From NCBI GenBank assembly GCA_009792885.1, contig WMCF01000201.1:323134-387133 (forward strand): 64,000 nucleotides of DNA, given 5' to 3'. Shown here piece after piece: positions 23,223 to 34,560 of this stretch. The DNA is from Eremophila alpestris peregrina. Lineage: Eukaryota > Chordata > Aves > Passeriformes > Alaudidae. Made by a program: the position numbers and the translations under genes. Under the pieces are notes generated by a model. It was given only the letters and a program-made list of their open reading frames with translations. It was not told the origin of the DNA and made no database searches. The first letter of the stretch is position 1, and each line of letters starts with the position of its first letter.

Positions 23223-24535
23223 CATGCCATGTGGTAGAAGATGGCACTGGCTTCTCTCTCAGGAAAAGAAACCAAACAGGAGCTTCATGCTGTAGTTCAG
23301 GCAAACAGATGAAAATTTGGTGACTTTCTGGCATTGATCGCCTCTCCACAGCAGATGAAGCAGGTGGGCTAGAGCCTCTCAGTGTGTGTTTTCTTCTCAG
23401 CTTGGCTTTTCCGAGGTCTGGGGCGAGAAACAGAGTGGCCCTTCTCTCCCACTGATCCTGACCAACCCCTCTCCCACAGGTCCCATTTTCTCTGGTCTCG
23501 GACTGTCCAGTTCACCTGAAAAAGTTGGTGAAAGATTGCTGCTGCAGTTTCTCTCAGGTCAAGAAAGAAAAAAAACCTTCTTGCCTGGGCTAACAAAAAA
23601 CAAGCTAGCCAAACAACAACCCAGACCACACCACACCTCTGGATGCCTGGGGAGTGAGGCTTTGAAAAAACCTGGCAACAAGCCCAAGACTCCCCCCTCT
23701 CCCAGACCCAACTTAAAGATACAGCAACCGTTTTTAGGCATAAAGCAGAGGATCACGGAATAGACTATTATAAATCACCCGAAGTCAATGGGTGCCAGGG
23801 TCTTCTTAAGGTCAGGAGCACTCAGGCAGAAGGTCTATAGCCTTTCTCTTTCAGTCTTGTGGGGAAGCTGGGATGGCGCAAGGCAAAAGGCCTTTTTTAT
23901 CTCTCCCTGGGCTCCTGAAGAGGTTGCTTCAGGCACATCTCTGAGTAGCAACTGGGCCGCCATTCTTTGGTGCTAGACAGCTCAGCTTCTCCCCCCTCCT
24001 CCCCTTTGGAACAGCAACCTGTGACAGCGGCACCAACACTGGCTGAATGCAGCAGGTGGCAGGAGGAGGCAGCAAGCAGCTGCACTGACCTCACACACAT
24101 ACACACCAAGTCATCAAAAGGAAGCAGGGGAGCTGACAACCAGGGGGCTGGAGCCCTCAGGCATTGCCAGCACACCCCATCTGCAACCAGAACTGCTTCA
24201 TAAGCTCCTACCTTTCCTTTATTTTTCCAGGGGAAAATTGACCTAAGCAGGTATTGTCCACCGTGTTATAAATACATATTGTATTATTGGCCTTTCACAA
24301 ATATTAAAATGAATACTATACGTGTAATGTTGGAAAGTTATGTTGTATTAATATAGTTTATTTCAGTAGTGTGGTAAATATAGTCCTTAAGCTATAGCAT
24401 GATATTGAAATACAGAATTGCTTTTGTTTGTCAGAACCCCCTCCCCCCCACATTCCTGGATTATCTTGTGTAGATGACAGTGACCAGAGCCCCAAAGGAG
24501 GCGCCACAGAGAGAGATTTTTCTGCAAGGAGTGTG
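23223..24535. other. Unclassified DNA downstream of the provirus
   Basis: The small open frames here carry no recognisable domain. The composition (C/A-rich with TCTCTCAG and CCCCTCC runs) suggests older LTR material on the minus strand, but I could not assign it. Confidence 0.35.
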
Positions 24536-24556
24536 AAAAACGAGGTTCACTTTCCT

Positions 24557-25085
24557 GTAAATTTTATAAAAGTTTAATAAAGAGACAATAGGAGACAGAA
24601 ATAAAGCAAAGGGGTTACACAGCCAGCCGGGGTGCTTGGCACTCAGCCAAGAGCACACCTATCATCTTTGAAGGTGCACCTCTTAATACTTTTCCTGTTA
24701 TATCAGCCTGTTGCATATTCACAGCCTTTATGCATATTCATATTTTTCCAAAAACTAGTTTCCATATTCTTGGAACTTTTTTGCATGGCCACTCCTTGGG
24801 TCTGCCTTTTTAGAGCAGGCGTGTTTCTTGGCTGTGGTTTTAGTCCTGCTTCTTTATCACCTCCAGTTTGGGCTGTGGTCCATACTTTCTTCACAGGGCA
24901 GGTGCTGACAATTTGGCGTATCATAGCAGGGTCCTCATTGTATGTCCACTGTATGTTATCCCAGACAAACAGGTGGTTCTACTACGAGCCTAACTATACA
25001 ACAGCTATCCCCCTATCATATCTAAGCAAAACACAAAAATTATATCTTCACAGCAGAGCTATTTTAACATTATACATATAACATT
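24557..25085 (-). repeat. LTR-like element (family B), minus strand
   Basis: The left end TGTAAATTTTATAAAAGTTTAATAAAG is followed by AGAGACAATAGGAGACA, shared with 14,725-15,200. A related inverted end is seen at 25,365-25,422. The left boundary is fairly sure, the right one approximate. Confidence 0.5.
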
Positions 25086-25364
25086 CATCTTAATATTTGC
25101 AAAAAGCCAACCATATAATGTGTATTTATAACAAGGAGTAATAAAATGTTGAATATGCAAGGAATAATAAAATGTTGAATTGGTGAAATAGGAGCAGGTT
25201 GGGGAGGGGTTGACAATAGGAGAGCATCTAAACTCAAAGGAATGTTTGAATAATGCATTAGGGTCTTCTGAATATGTAACAAACTGGTACATTTAAAGGA
25301 GTGTTTTTCTGAGTTAAAGTGTGCTTTTTGACGGAATGCCAGGCACCTGGACGTCTGTGAACTT

Positions 25365-25422
25365 TTGCTTTTATGTCTCTTATTGTCTTATTTATTATTA
25401 TTAAACTTCTAAAATTTTAACA
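25365..25422 (+). repeat. Family B LTR end in opposite orientation
   Basis: TATGTCTCTTATTGTCTTATTTATTA...AAAATTTTAACA is an inverted relative of the left end of the 24,557 element. Two family B ends therefore face each other here. How far the element extends leftward is unclear. Confidence 0.4.
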
Positions 25423-25434
25423 AAAAACGAACGG

Positions 25435-25890
25435 TGTTTTTCACAAAAAAGACCTTTAGGATTGTACGGAAAATCTCTTTGAAAAGCCAGTGTCCATAAA
25501 GGAGACAGAGGAATCCTGCAACTTTATTCGAATAAAGGGAGAGTCCCCTGGGGCTCACACCCGTGGGGTTTTCTCTCTCGAGGTTTCGGAGGGTGCAGCC
25601 TCCTTTTATCCTAAACTCCTGGCTGCATGTTGCCCTCTTCCTTTCCCCATTGGCTGAGGTACAGGGAAGGTACAGCCTTCCCAAAGTGCCTATCACATAT
25701 ATGCATATCACATAAGTGCCCCCCATTGAACCTGTTCAGAAACTCAAGCTTGTGCAGACCTGTCTCTTTCAGGAGCCAAGCTGTCTGGGCTCTGTAACAT
25801 ACCTGCTGCCCAAAGTCAGTAGAGATATTAAGATCCATTTCAAAGACGTTAAAACCCATACCTTCACCCATCAAAATATTTGTAAAGACA
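25435..25890 (-). repeat. ERV LTR (family A, copy 2), minus strand
   Basis: Read in reverse, it starts TGTCTTTACAAA (right end, 25,879-25,890), passes a CCTCAGCCAATGG block and the palindromic poly(A) block CTTTATTCGAATAAAG (25,522-25,537), and ends at a TG/CA boundary at 25,435. A pyrimidine-rich stretch beyond 25,890 would be the polypurine tract of the reverse strand. Confidence 0.75.
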
Positions 25891-25944
25891 TGACTACACA
25901 TCTTCCCTCTCAGGGCAAGCACATTCAACTGTTAACTTAGCATC

Positions 25945-26110
25945 TCTGAGTTCCATCACTAAACCATATCTGTAAGTGGCAGATCTACATGGCCTTTAAA
26001 TACCTCCAGGGATGGTGACTCAAACAATTCCCTGGGCATACTGTTTCAATGCTTGACAACCCCTTTTTTGGTGAACTAATACCTAATCTAACCATGCTGG
26101 ATTTCTTTCC
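25945..26110 (-). mobile_element. CR1 fragment, minus strand
   Basis: A block beginning CTCCAGGGATGGTGACTCAA (26,006) and continuing through CCCTGGGCATACTGTTTCAATGCTTGACAACCC is the typical reverse complement of CR1. It is short and old. Confidence 0.75.
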
Positions 26111-27124
26111 TACTTATTATAATTAATAAACTTTTCTACTATAAAGCTGAGATCACTAGAAACCATGATGTTGTCATGTTGACAAGCTGTGAAGATGGTT
26201 AAGCATCTTCATTTCCTCTTCAGTCTCTCTAATTTCACCTACCACCAATATTGCCTTCAGTTCCTGGTGGTGAAATTATGACACTTTTGAATGTTATGAA
26301 TGACCTGAAGCTTTTTTTGTGCAGAAATTCTTTGAGAACATTAACACCTTTCTGTTCACCGTTCATAAAAACCAGGAAGGACATGTTTTATGTTGCCTCT
26401 ATAAGGAACAGTAAAGAAATAATGTTTAAGTGCTGCTGGCTATTACAGTTCTGCTAAATAAACACAATAACCCTGAAGGCATAATTTCATTCTTTTTTAA
26501 TGGGCCCATTCAGGAATGAGGAGATTCACATCTAAAGAAGTGACTAATTTTCTGTTTTATCACCAACAAAAGAGACCAAAGTCTCTGTGACTTGGACATC
26601 ATGGCACACACATCTTAGCCCTGAATAAGCTGAACTCACAATACTTTTTAAATTCCAGATTTATAACCCTCCTCTTTTAGGTCATGTTTGCCCTTTCCCA
26701 TGCATCCCCATGCATCTTGTCTGAACTCTGAAGTGCTTATCACTTGAGATATAGTGAAGCAGAATCTGAATTCCATACTCTCCAATCTCCTTCTTGGCCT
26801 AATCAAGTTAAGTACATTTTTTTTACAAAAACATATAATTTATTATTTTATACGCTGTTAAAATTTTTAAAGATTTTTGAAGGAAAATTTCAGTAACTAG
26901 TTTTGTACTGTGTGTTAAACCAGTTTAAAAATATTCTCTTGTTAAGGAATGGGAATGTGACATAAAGAAAAGGAAATAAAAAATTTTCATAAATTTATTT
27001 GCATAATTCTGCCTTGCAGTCAGAGTCTGAAGCAATAAAATTTAAGAACTTTTTTAGAACAAGTGTACATTAGAGAGTGTTTCAACTGTAAAGAGCTAGT
27101 GATGACAAGGCTGAGTGCACATAG
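26111..27124. other. Unannotated AT-rich DNA
   Basis: No gene, repeat or regulatory feature that I can support. Confidence 0.4.
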
Positions 27125-27420
27125 ATATGAATCAGGGGAAAGGCAGACATCCTGATGGAAGTCTTACAGAATACCCAACCAAGATGAAGAGGCAGATGAA
27201 GTATTCTGTTAATATGTTTCATGATCCCTAGACTTTGTTCTTGCCAAACTTACCAAATATCTGTTGGAAACTCAACACAGCACAGAGAAGGGTTTCTAGG
27301 AGTTCCTTGGAGTGTGTGGAAGAGAACTTGTGACACAGCTGGTGAGCAAGCCTATGAGGGCCAGTGCCCCTCTAGACCTGCTGTTTACAAACAGAGAAGG
27401 GCTTATGGGAAATGTGATGG

Positions 27421-28221
27421 TGTCTTGGTTTGAAAGACAGGTGTCTGCTAGGGAAAAAGCCGGAGCTCTCCCCTTTCAATGGAGAATGCAAAACCCCTCC
27501 CTCCAAATTATTATAAATTTGAAATTAAGGGGCTTTCAGGCAAAAAGATGTGGGAATGGGAATAACAGGTTTTTTTACTAATATATATATATCTAACAAA
27601 GCAAGCAAACAAACAAACAGCTACAGCATTAATAATAAGACAGGACCAAGAACCTCGAGGGACTACAAAGCCCAGGGAAGTCTGATCTCAGTGGCTCTGA
27701 GGCACCAAGCTGTAACAGTGGGAGATCCCGGGCTGGTGATGAGGTAGATGGGGAGTTCCGCAGTGGTGGCTGGAGTAGTAGAGATGTCACGGCAAAGGGT
27801 GTGAGGTCAGCGTAGGCAAAAGCCTCAAAGCAGGCTGGAAAAATGGTGGCAGCGGGACAGGGTCGGGCCCGCTCTAATAGGGCAGGAGGCGAGCTCAGGA
27901 ATCCCCGGGCACATGAGCAGATGATGGTAGATTTCCCAGGAGCGGAGTCGGTGGTGACAGTGAAACTCCTCTCGCAGCAAGTGAACAGCCTGGCGCCCTC
28001 TCCTCGAAGTGCCAAGGGCAAGAGTGCCTGCCCCCCCCAGCCCCTCCCCCGTCCCTTTGCTGCCCCAAATCTCACGTTACCAGGTTCTGTTTTCTCTTCC
28101 CTGGCTTCTTTTGTCTTTGGTTAAGTACCAACAAGTACTCGGTCTTTAGCGTCTTAGGAACTTGAGAGAAAAAATTCCAAAAGGGAAAAAAAAAGCCCCA
28201 AACCAAATCTAACCCCCAACA
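27421..28221 (-). repeat. ERVL-type LTR inserted in CR1, with 5-bp duplication
   Basis: The element runs TGTCTTGGTTTG...CCCCCAACA, 801 bp. GATGG flanks it on both sides (27,416-27,420 and 28,222-28,226). A 5-bp duplication is usual for ERVL. Read in reverse, the end AAACCAAGACA matches the usual 3' end of avian ERVL LTRs as I know them, so I place it on the minus strand. Confidence 0.85.
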
Positions 28222-29479
28222 GATGGCTATAGTGACCACAAAATGAGATGAGTTTTCAATTCTTGGTGAAGTAATGAAGGGGGGTAAGCAAAACCTCTAC
28301 CTTGGAATTCCACTGCTTCAGAGAGTCACCTGGGAAACAATCATTAACAAAAAAGGGGCCCAGGGAGGCTGGGCACATTTTAAGAAGGAAATCTTAAAGG
28401 AGCAGGAGCAGGCTGTCCCTATATGCCAAATGATGAGCTGGTGGGGAAAAAAGGCCTGGCTGAATGGAGTTTTCACAGGAATTTAGGGAAAAAAAGTTAA
28501 TGACCTTTGGAAGAAAGGGCAGGCTACTCAGGAAGAATACAAGGAAGTCATTAGATGTAGAGAGAAAATTAGAAAGGTGAAAACTCAGTTAGAATTCAAT
28601 TTGGCCACTGCTGTGAAAGATAATAATAAGTGTTTTTTTCAAATACATCAAAAACAAAAGGAAGGCCAAGGAAGATCTCCATCCTTTATTGAACATGGGG
28701 TTGAACATTGTAACCAAGAATGAGATAAAGGCTGAAGTACTTAAGGCCTTCTTTGCTTCAGTCTTTAACAGTAAGACCAATTATCCTCAAGGCAACAAGC
28801 CCCTAAGCTGGTAGACAGGAACAGGGAGCAGAATAGCGCCCCTGTAATCCAGAAGGAAGCAGTTAGTGAACTGAACCACTTACACACCAGCTGAACCACT
28901 TACACACTCGTAAGTCCATGAGTTCAGACAGACTTCATGGGAGGGTACTGAGGCAGCTGGCAGAAAAGCTTGCCAAGCCACTCTCTGTCATTTATAATCA
29001 GACCAGATTAACCAGGGAGATCCCAGATGACTGGGGGCTGGCCAATGGTCCATCCACAAGAAGTGTTGGAAGGAGGATCCAGGGAACTATATGCCTGTCA
29101 GCCTGACCTTGGTGTCCAAGCAGGTTATGAAACAGATCATCTTCAGTGCAATAACACGGCACAAAGAAGACAGCCAAGGGCTCAGGCACAGCCAGTATGG
29201 ATTTAGGAAAGTCAGGTCTTGCTTGACTAAACTTATCTCTTTTTATGACCAGATAGCTCACCTAGTTGATGGGGGGGAAAGGCTGTGGATATGTCTACCT
29301 GGACTTCAGCAAAGCCTTCGATACTGTCTTCCAATGAATTCTCCTGAAGAAGCTGACAGCCCACTACTTGGACAGGTGCACTCTTTGCTGGGTTAAGAAT
29401 TGGCTGGATGGCTGGACCAAGAGAGATGTGATAAGTGGTGCTACATCCAATTGGTGGCTGGTCACTAGCTGTCACTAGG

Positions 29480-30455
29480 TGTGACGGCTTCAGCTGGGCT
29501 ATAAGCTGCACAGATAATTTGGCCTAACAGACATCAACCAGCCTAGCCTGTTAGAGAGTAGAAGTAAACAAGTCCCCTGACACAATATTGATAGATCAGA
29601 TTCAAGTTCAAACAGGGGACCTCAGTCGATCCCTTTGAACCATGAATGCACTCATCTCATTGGCCAGTGAGCTGGGCAGACTTAAGACCCTTAACAAATC
29701 ATGTTTGTAAGCATGGGAAATTTGAAGCCCCTATAAAAGGGGGCGCCCTACAATAAACCTCAGCTGTTGCTGCATGAACTCTGTGTGTTCTTGTTGCATT
29801 TCTGTCACCAACATCAGTTATGGGAGACCAGAATATCTCCCTGGGTCTCCTGGATGGGCAGGAGCTGGGATGGGGGGGTAGGTCCTCCTCGGCCTGTGCC
29901 AGAAGCAGTGGTGGCTTTTGGTCTTAGCCTGTGGAAAGCACTGCCAGGGCTGTCTGAGGATTTGGAGGTCACAAGAGTTTGATTGGTGTGATTTTTGTTA
30001 TGTCACTGGGTGAGAAAGTAGAGTTTTTAGATTTTGTTATATAGGTAAAATGGGGCCAAGATGGAGGCAGATCAGTGTGATAAAAGCACATTTTTCTGTC
30101 TTCCTCCTCCCCTTCCTCTTTGCAAAGGGTGATGGGTTTTTAGTATTAGGTAAAGATGCAATTCCACTGCATGACATGGGTTTTAGTTATTGGTGTTTAG
30201 AGAAAAACAATGTTAACGTAGTTTAGAGTATAAAAGTCCAGACACTGTCACAGGCGGGGGAGAAACCATCTTTCCAGCTGCTTGTGAACTTCATGCTGGA
30301 CAGACTGAACCTTGAGATAAGATTTCTAAAATAAACATCTGCAGTCCGCAACCCAGATGTTCTCCGATTCCTTCTTTCAAGCACTGGCCAGTGAGAAGAA
30401 AGATTTACACTGCCAGTGTTAATCTCAGAAGAGATAACTCTGACAATCAGTGACA
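29480..30455 (+). repeat. LTR insertion in CR1, possibly two nested LTRs
   Basis: The element starts TGTGACGGC and ends CAGTGACA, with ACTAGG to the left and ACTAGT to the right. Two promoter/poly(A) pairs are present: TATAAAA at 29,732 with AATAAA at 29,752, and TATAAAA at 30,229 with AATAAA at 30,330. One LTR normally has a single pair, so this may be one LTR inside another. Confidence 0.7.
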
Positions 30456-31162
30456 ACTAGTGGGGTTCCCAGTTCCCAGTCCAATACTGGCTCAGTATTA
30501 GACCCAGCCCTGTTCAATATCTTTATTGATGATGTGGATGAGGGAATCAAGTGCACTGTCAGTTGTCCACTCATGGACAATACTAAGTTGTTGGGCAGGG
30601 GTATATGATCTGCTGGAGAGCGGAAAAGCTCTGCAGAGGGATTTGGACAGGCTGGATTGATGAGCCAAGCTGACTGTATGATGTTCAACAAGGCAAAGTA
30701 CCAGGTCCAGCATTTGGGTCACAGCAAACCCATGGAGCTGGGGGAAGAGTGGCTGGAAAGCTGCCTAGGATAAAAGGATATGGGGGTGTAAGTCAACAAC
30801 TGGCTGTAAATGCATTTATCAGTGTGATCAGATGGCCAAGAAGACCAATGGCATCCTGACCTGAATTAGCAATAGTGGGACCAGCAGGACTAGGGAAGTG
30901 ATCACCATCCTGTACTTGGAACTATTGAGACTGTACCTTGTGTATTGTGTCCAGTTCTGAGCAGCTCAATTCAAGATATTGAGGTGCTGGAGTGTGTCAG
31001 AGAAGAGCAACAAAGATGGTGAAGAGTTTAGAGCATGAGTCCATGGAGGAGCAGTGGAGGGAGCTGGGTTGTTTAGCATGAAGAAAAGGCTCAGGAGTAC
31101 CTTTATTGCTCTGTACAACTGCCTGAAAGGAGATTGTGGGGGAAAGTAGCTAGGTGGGGGTC

Positions 31163-31658
31163 TGATGCATTCTCACACGTGGCCAGAGTGTGATAAGCCC
31201 CATGGAGGTGTATCAGATCTGAGGGTGTCCTAGCAGTCTCTCAGAGTGGCTTAATAAGAGCAAGACGGCTTCTCCAGTAGTGCTTTGTAACAGAAAAGGT
31301 TTTAATAAAAAGAGAAAATAACAAACAGTATAAAGCAAATAGAAATAAGCCAAACACAGTGCAAGGGAGACCCTAGCACGATGTAAGGCACCCCAGAAAA
31401 GCCATGAGGGGATCTGTGCAGTCTTCTAAGTACCTAATGGTCGGGGAGGTGTCCTTGGCAAAATGCCCCATCGGAGTGGCAGCAAGTCTTGAGACGCACT
31501 TCAGGTAACCAACAGGTGTCTTGGGTTGGCACTCGGCCAACCAATATAACAGAAGCATTGAACTTTCTGTTTTCTTTACCTTATATGCGAGCAAGGGATA
31601 GAACCTCAGCTTCTCCTTAATACAGAAAGCCTTGCTACCCTGGGGGTGCACCTCTACA
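31163..31658. repeat. Solo LTR in CR1, with 6-bp duplication
   Basis: The element runs TGATGCATTC...CCTCTACA, 496 bp, flanked by exact GGGGTC repeats (31,157-31,162 and 31,659-31,664). A 6-bp duplication points to a class II element. Orientation is not clear from the sequence. Confidence 0.8.
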
Positions 31659-31945
31659 GGGGTCAGCCTCTTTTCTCTCAGGCAACTAGTGACAGGACAA
31701 GAGGACATAGCCTCAAGCTGTGCCAGGGGAAGATTAGATTGGACATAGGAAGAATTTCTTCATGGAAAGGGTTGTTAAGGATTGGAATGGGCTGCCCAGG
31801 GACGCAGTAGTGTCATCACTCCCTGGAGGTGATCAAGAAAAGATTGGATGTGGCACTTAGTGTCATGGCCTAGTTGACAAGGAGGAGATTGGACTTGATG
31901 ATCTTGGAGGTCTTTTCTGACTTAAATGATTCTGTGAAGCCTAAA

Positions 31946-33119
31946 CAACTAGAAAATTTGGACATCTTTAATGTTAAAATAGAATTTTGGTAACATTTTC
32001 ACTTTAAGCATGAACAGTTACAAGAAATATTGAATTCTTCTGAAAACATCTTATCTATTAATTTATTTCAGATAAAGCATTGTTTCTTTCTGCAGAACCC
32101 TGTCCTTAAGAAACTCACCTAATATAATGCCTTGTTACCAGACCTGACTACAGGCCCAAATTCTCAAATCTAAAATGAGTACTTGTTTCCATTCCCTCAG
32201 AAAGGCACTTCACATGGGAAACTTACTCAGCCTGGAAAATAAATTGATTCCAGTCACACTGACACTTAAAGTCTATTGCTATGCTAAAGAGTATTTTATT
32301 ATACTGTTGTAAGGCTCTCAAAGTGGAAAGATTGAGAAAGCTTGAAACACTGTGTTTCATCAGAGCACTTATACAGGAGTTACAAGTTTCAATGTCTTAA
32401 TCAAGGTCCAGGTGACTGCAACTGTACACATTACTGTTCATCACGAGGAAGAATTAACATGGTCTGCAGAACTAGAAATGAATATTGATTCCCTTGAGAA
32501 TATGTACAAACTACAAAGAAGACAATAGTGAAAAAGCTACTGGAGAAATTGTAAGCCAGAGAAAGTTTCTGGTAGATTACAAGTGTAAGCAGCAGCTTTC
32601 AGTGAATAAAGTCCAATATAATAAATTGAATAAAAAAAAAATCACAAACTAATTCACTCTATGTGCAACCATCTGTCCTGTCTGCTAAATACTGAATGAT
32701 TGCTACGTACCTCAAACAGTAATATAGAGTCATCAACTCTATATTAGAGAGAGAGACAGGAGTACTGATTCGTGATCAGAATTAGTTTTTACTGAGATTT
32801 CCAAATGCTTATATACTATTCTAAGAAGGTTAGTAATTTTTTACTACAATGATTAAGTCAAACATCACACAAACTTATATATTTTACAACATCTCTTGCT
32901 TGCAGAAGTTTGATTCAATCTTCTTTTCCTGTTGGCAGACTTAATCCAACCTCTTGTAATCTTTGAAGTGCTGTTTGTTCTTGCCAAGGCATCTTGGTTA
33001 TCAAACTGGCTATGCTAATCAAATCCACAGTACCCTGTCCTGAGTACCCCAATATCTCCTACACAGGGTGGCTCAATACAGTAAGCAGTTACTACTTTAA
33101 CTTCTGTGCCTCTAAGTGA
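31946..33119. other. Unannotated AT-rich DNA
   Basis: No gene or named repeat is supported in this stretch. Confidence 0.4.
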
Positions 33120-33250
33120 TTGAAAGAATGGCCTGAAACACATAAGCAACCTGGTCTAGTAGCACATGTCCCTGCCCATGGCAAGGGCCTTGGAACTACA
33201 TGATTTTTAAGGTCCCTTTAAAACCAAACCATTCTGTAATTCTATAAAGT
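33120..33250 (+). mobile_element. Short CR1 3' tail
   Basis: The segment contains CTGGTCTAGTAGCACATGTCCCTGCCCATGG, then a TTTAAGGTCCC and ACCATTCTGTAATTCTAT tail. This is the typical last part of a CR1 element. Confidence 0.75.
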
Positions 33251-33598
33251 CTTTCTGTAGCTCATTCGCTACAGAAAGATGTAGTGTAAGTGGTAAATGC
33301 AAGTAGCCATGACAAGCGTTGCTAAATACTAAACCTTAAAAATCTTTAAAAATGCTTGAATGAAAAAAAAAGCTTGATCTCTTGCCATAAGTATTATGTT
33401 CCCACAAATGCTGTCTGAGCGAGCTGAACTGGTATGCTCCCATTTAAAAAACTAGCGGGGGGGTTGTGTATCAGGGAATAGCATCAGCTATCCATGCCCT
33501 TGTCTAGGCGGCAGCTTAGCTTGCAAACGAGAGCAGAGAGAAGGTGGCAAGGTTAATTTGCCTCTGAGAGATAACACAGGTGAGAGGAATGACAGAGT

Positions 33599-34017
33599 TG
33601 TCTTTACAAACAAGCAGTGGGTCTGCTGGTAGATAAAACTAGCACTGAGAGATAAAAGAAACAATGGGAAGGATTCCACTGATTGATGAATGGAAAGAAG
33701 ATATTTGCCTTTACAAACAAACCATAGATTTGCTGATAAATGAAATTGGATATTGAAAGATGAAAGAAACAACGGGGAAAGCCCATAAATGCCATAAGAA
33801 TTAAAAATTAAAACGGGGGGGGGGGCGGGCAGATACGTTAAACGGGAATCTTTAGGTATTAGGCATTCCGGGAAGTCTGTAGCTCTCAAGTACCTCAGCC
33901 AATGAAGAAAGAGAGAGGGACATGCGGCCCTTTATTCGAATAAAGTAAAAGGACTCCTCTGTCTCCTTTTTGGACATAACATAAACGTCTGGCGTTTGTG
34001 GATTACTTTTCCTAACA
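33599..34017 (+). repeat. ERV LTR (family A, copy 3)
   Basis: It starts TGTCTTTACAAACAAGC and ends TTTTCCTAACA. It has an internal direct duplication of about 70 bp (33,603-33,672 and 33,711-33,780, 108 bp apart), a G-run at 33,815-33,825 and the palindromic poly(A) block CTTTATTCGAATAAAG at 33,930-33,945. Confidence 0.8.
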
Positions 34018-34560
34018 AAGGGAACAGGAATTTTCAGTTCCCCTTAAGTTCCTAGATAGAGCTTAAAAACTAACTAGCAAAAAAAACCACTAACAAACAA
34101 AACAAATTAAAAAAAAAAGATAAAAGTATGCACAAGATAATAAACGTGGCTGGAACCAGCGGATAAATAGAGAATGAGGAATACAATGGGATTTTTTTGC
34201 AAAGTTATGTAATAGGAAGTAGCAGCCCATGCCCAATAAATGTTAAAGGGAAGGTCATCGGTAATATTGGGACACTCAGTGAGTACGACCATCAGAGATC
34301 TCTTTAGACGACCCTCTGGGACCATAAAAGGACGTCCATCAGGAGCAGGACGCATGAAAATTAGTTCTACGACTAGTGAGGTTTATCTATTAGCTAGGAA
34401 GTAAGTTGTAACGAATATGTATAATGATGGAATAAATGCCCTGTTGTAGTTTCATGACACACATCCGGTTAGAGGAGATATCCTCCCAAAGTGTCCAACG
34501 CTGTAATAAGGAATGCCGGCTTTCTAATACTTCACATAGTGTTAGTTTATTGTCCGGTCG
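34018..34560. other. ICE1 upstream region, unassigned
   Basis: AT-rich sequence with unusually many intact CpGs from about 34,145 onward. A minus-strand open frame (34,107-34,355) has no recognisable domain. It may be the shore of the unmethylated ICE1 promoter. Confidence 0.4.

Larger units (their letters stand above)
27125..31945 (+). mobile_element. CR1 LINE broken by three LTR insertions
   Basis: CR1 sequence runs co-linearly from the endonuclease region (27,125-27,420) through the linker (28,222-28,900) and reverse transcriptase (28,920-29,478; 30,456-31,162) to the 3' end (31,659-31,945). All segments are on the + strand. The gaps are filled by LTR elements. All CR1 frames are broken. 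It is the longest CR1 copy in the window, about 2.5 kb of CR1 when the insertions are removed. Confidence 0.9.

Noticed and set aside
34107..34355. Minus-strand 82-codon frame upstream of ICE1, considered as a viral or mitochondrial insertion
   Set aside because: The translation matched no bird mitochondrial protein or virus family I know, and stops surround it. Kept only as a CpG observation.
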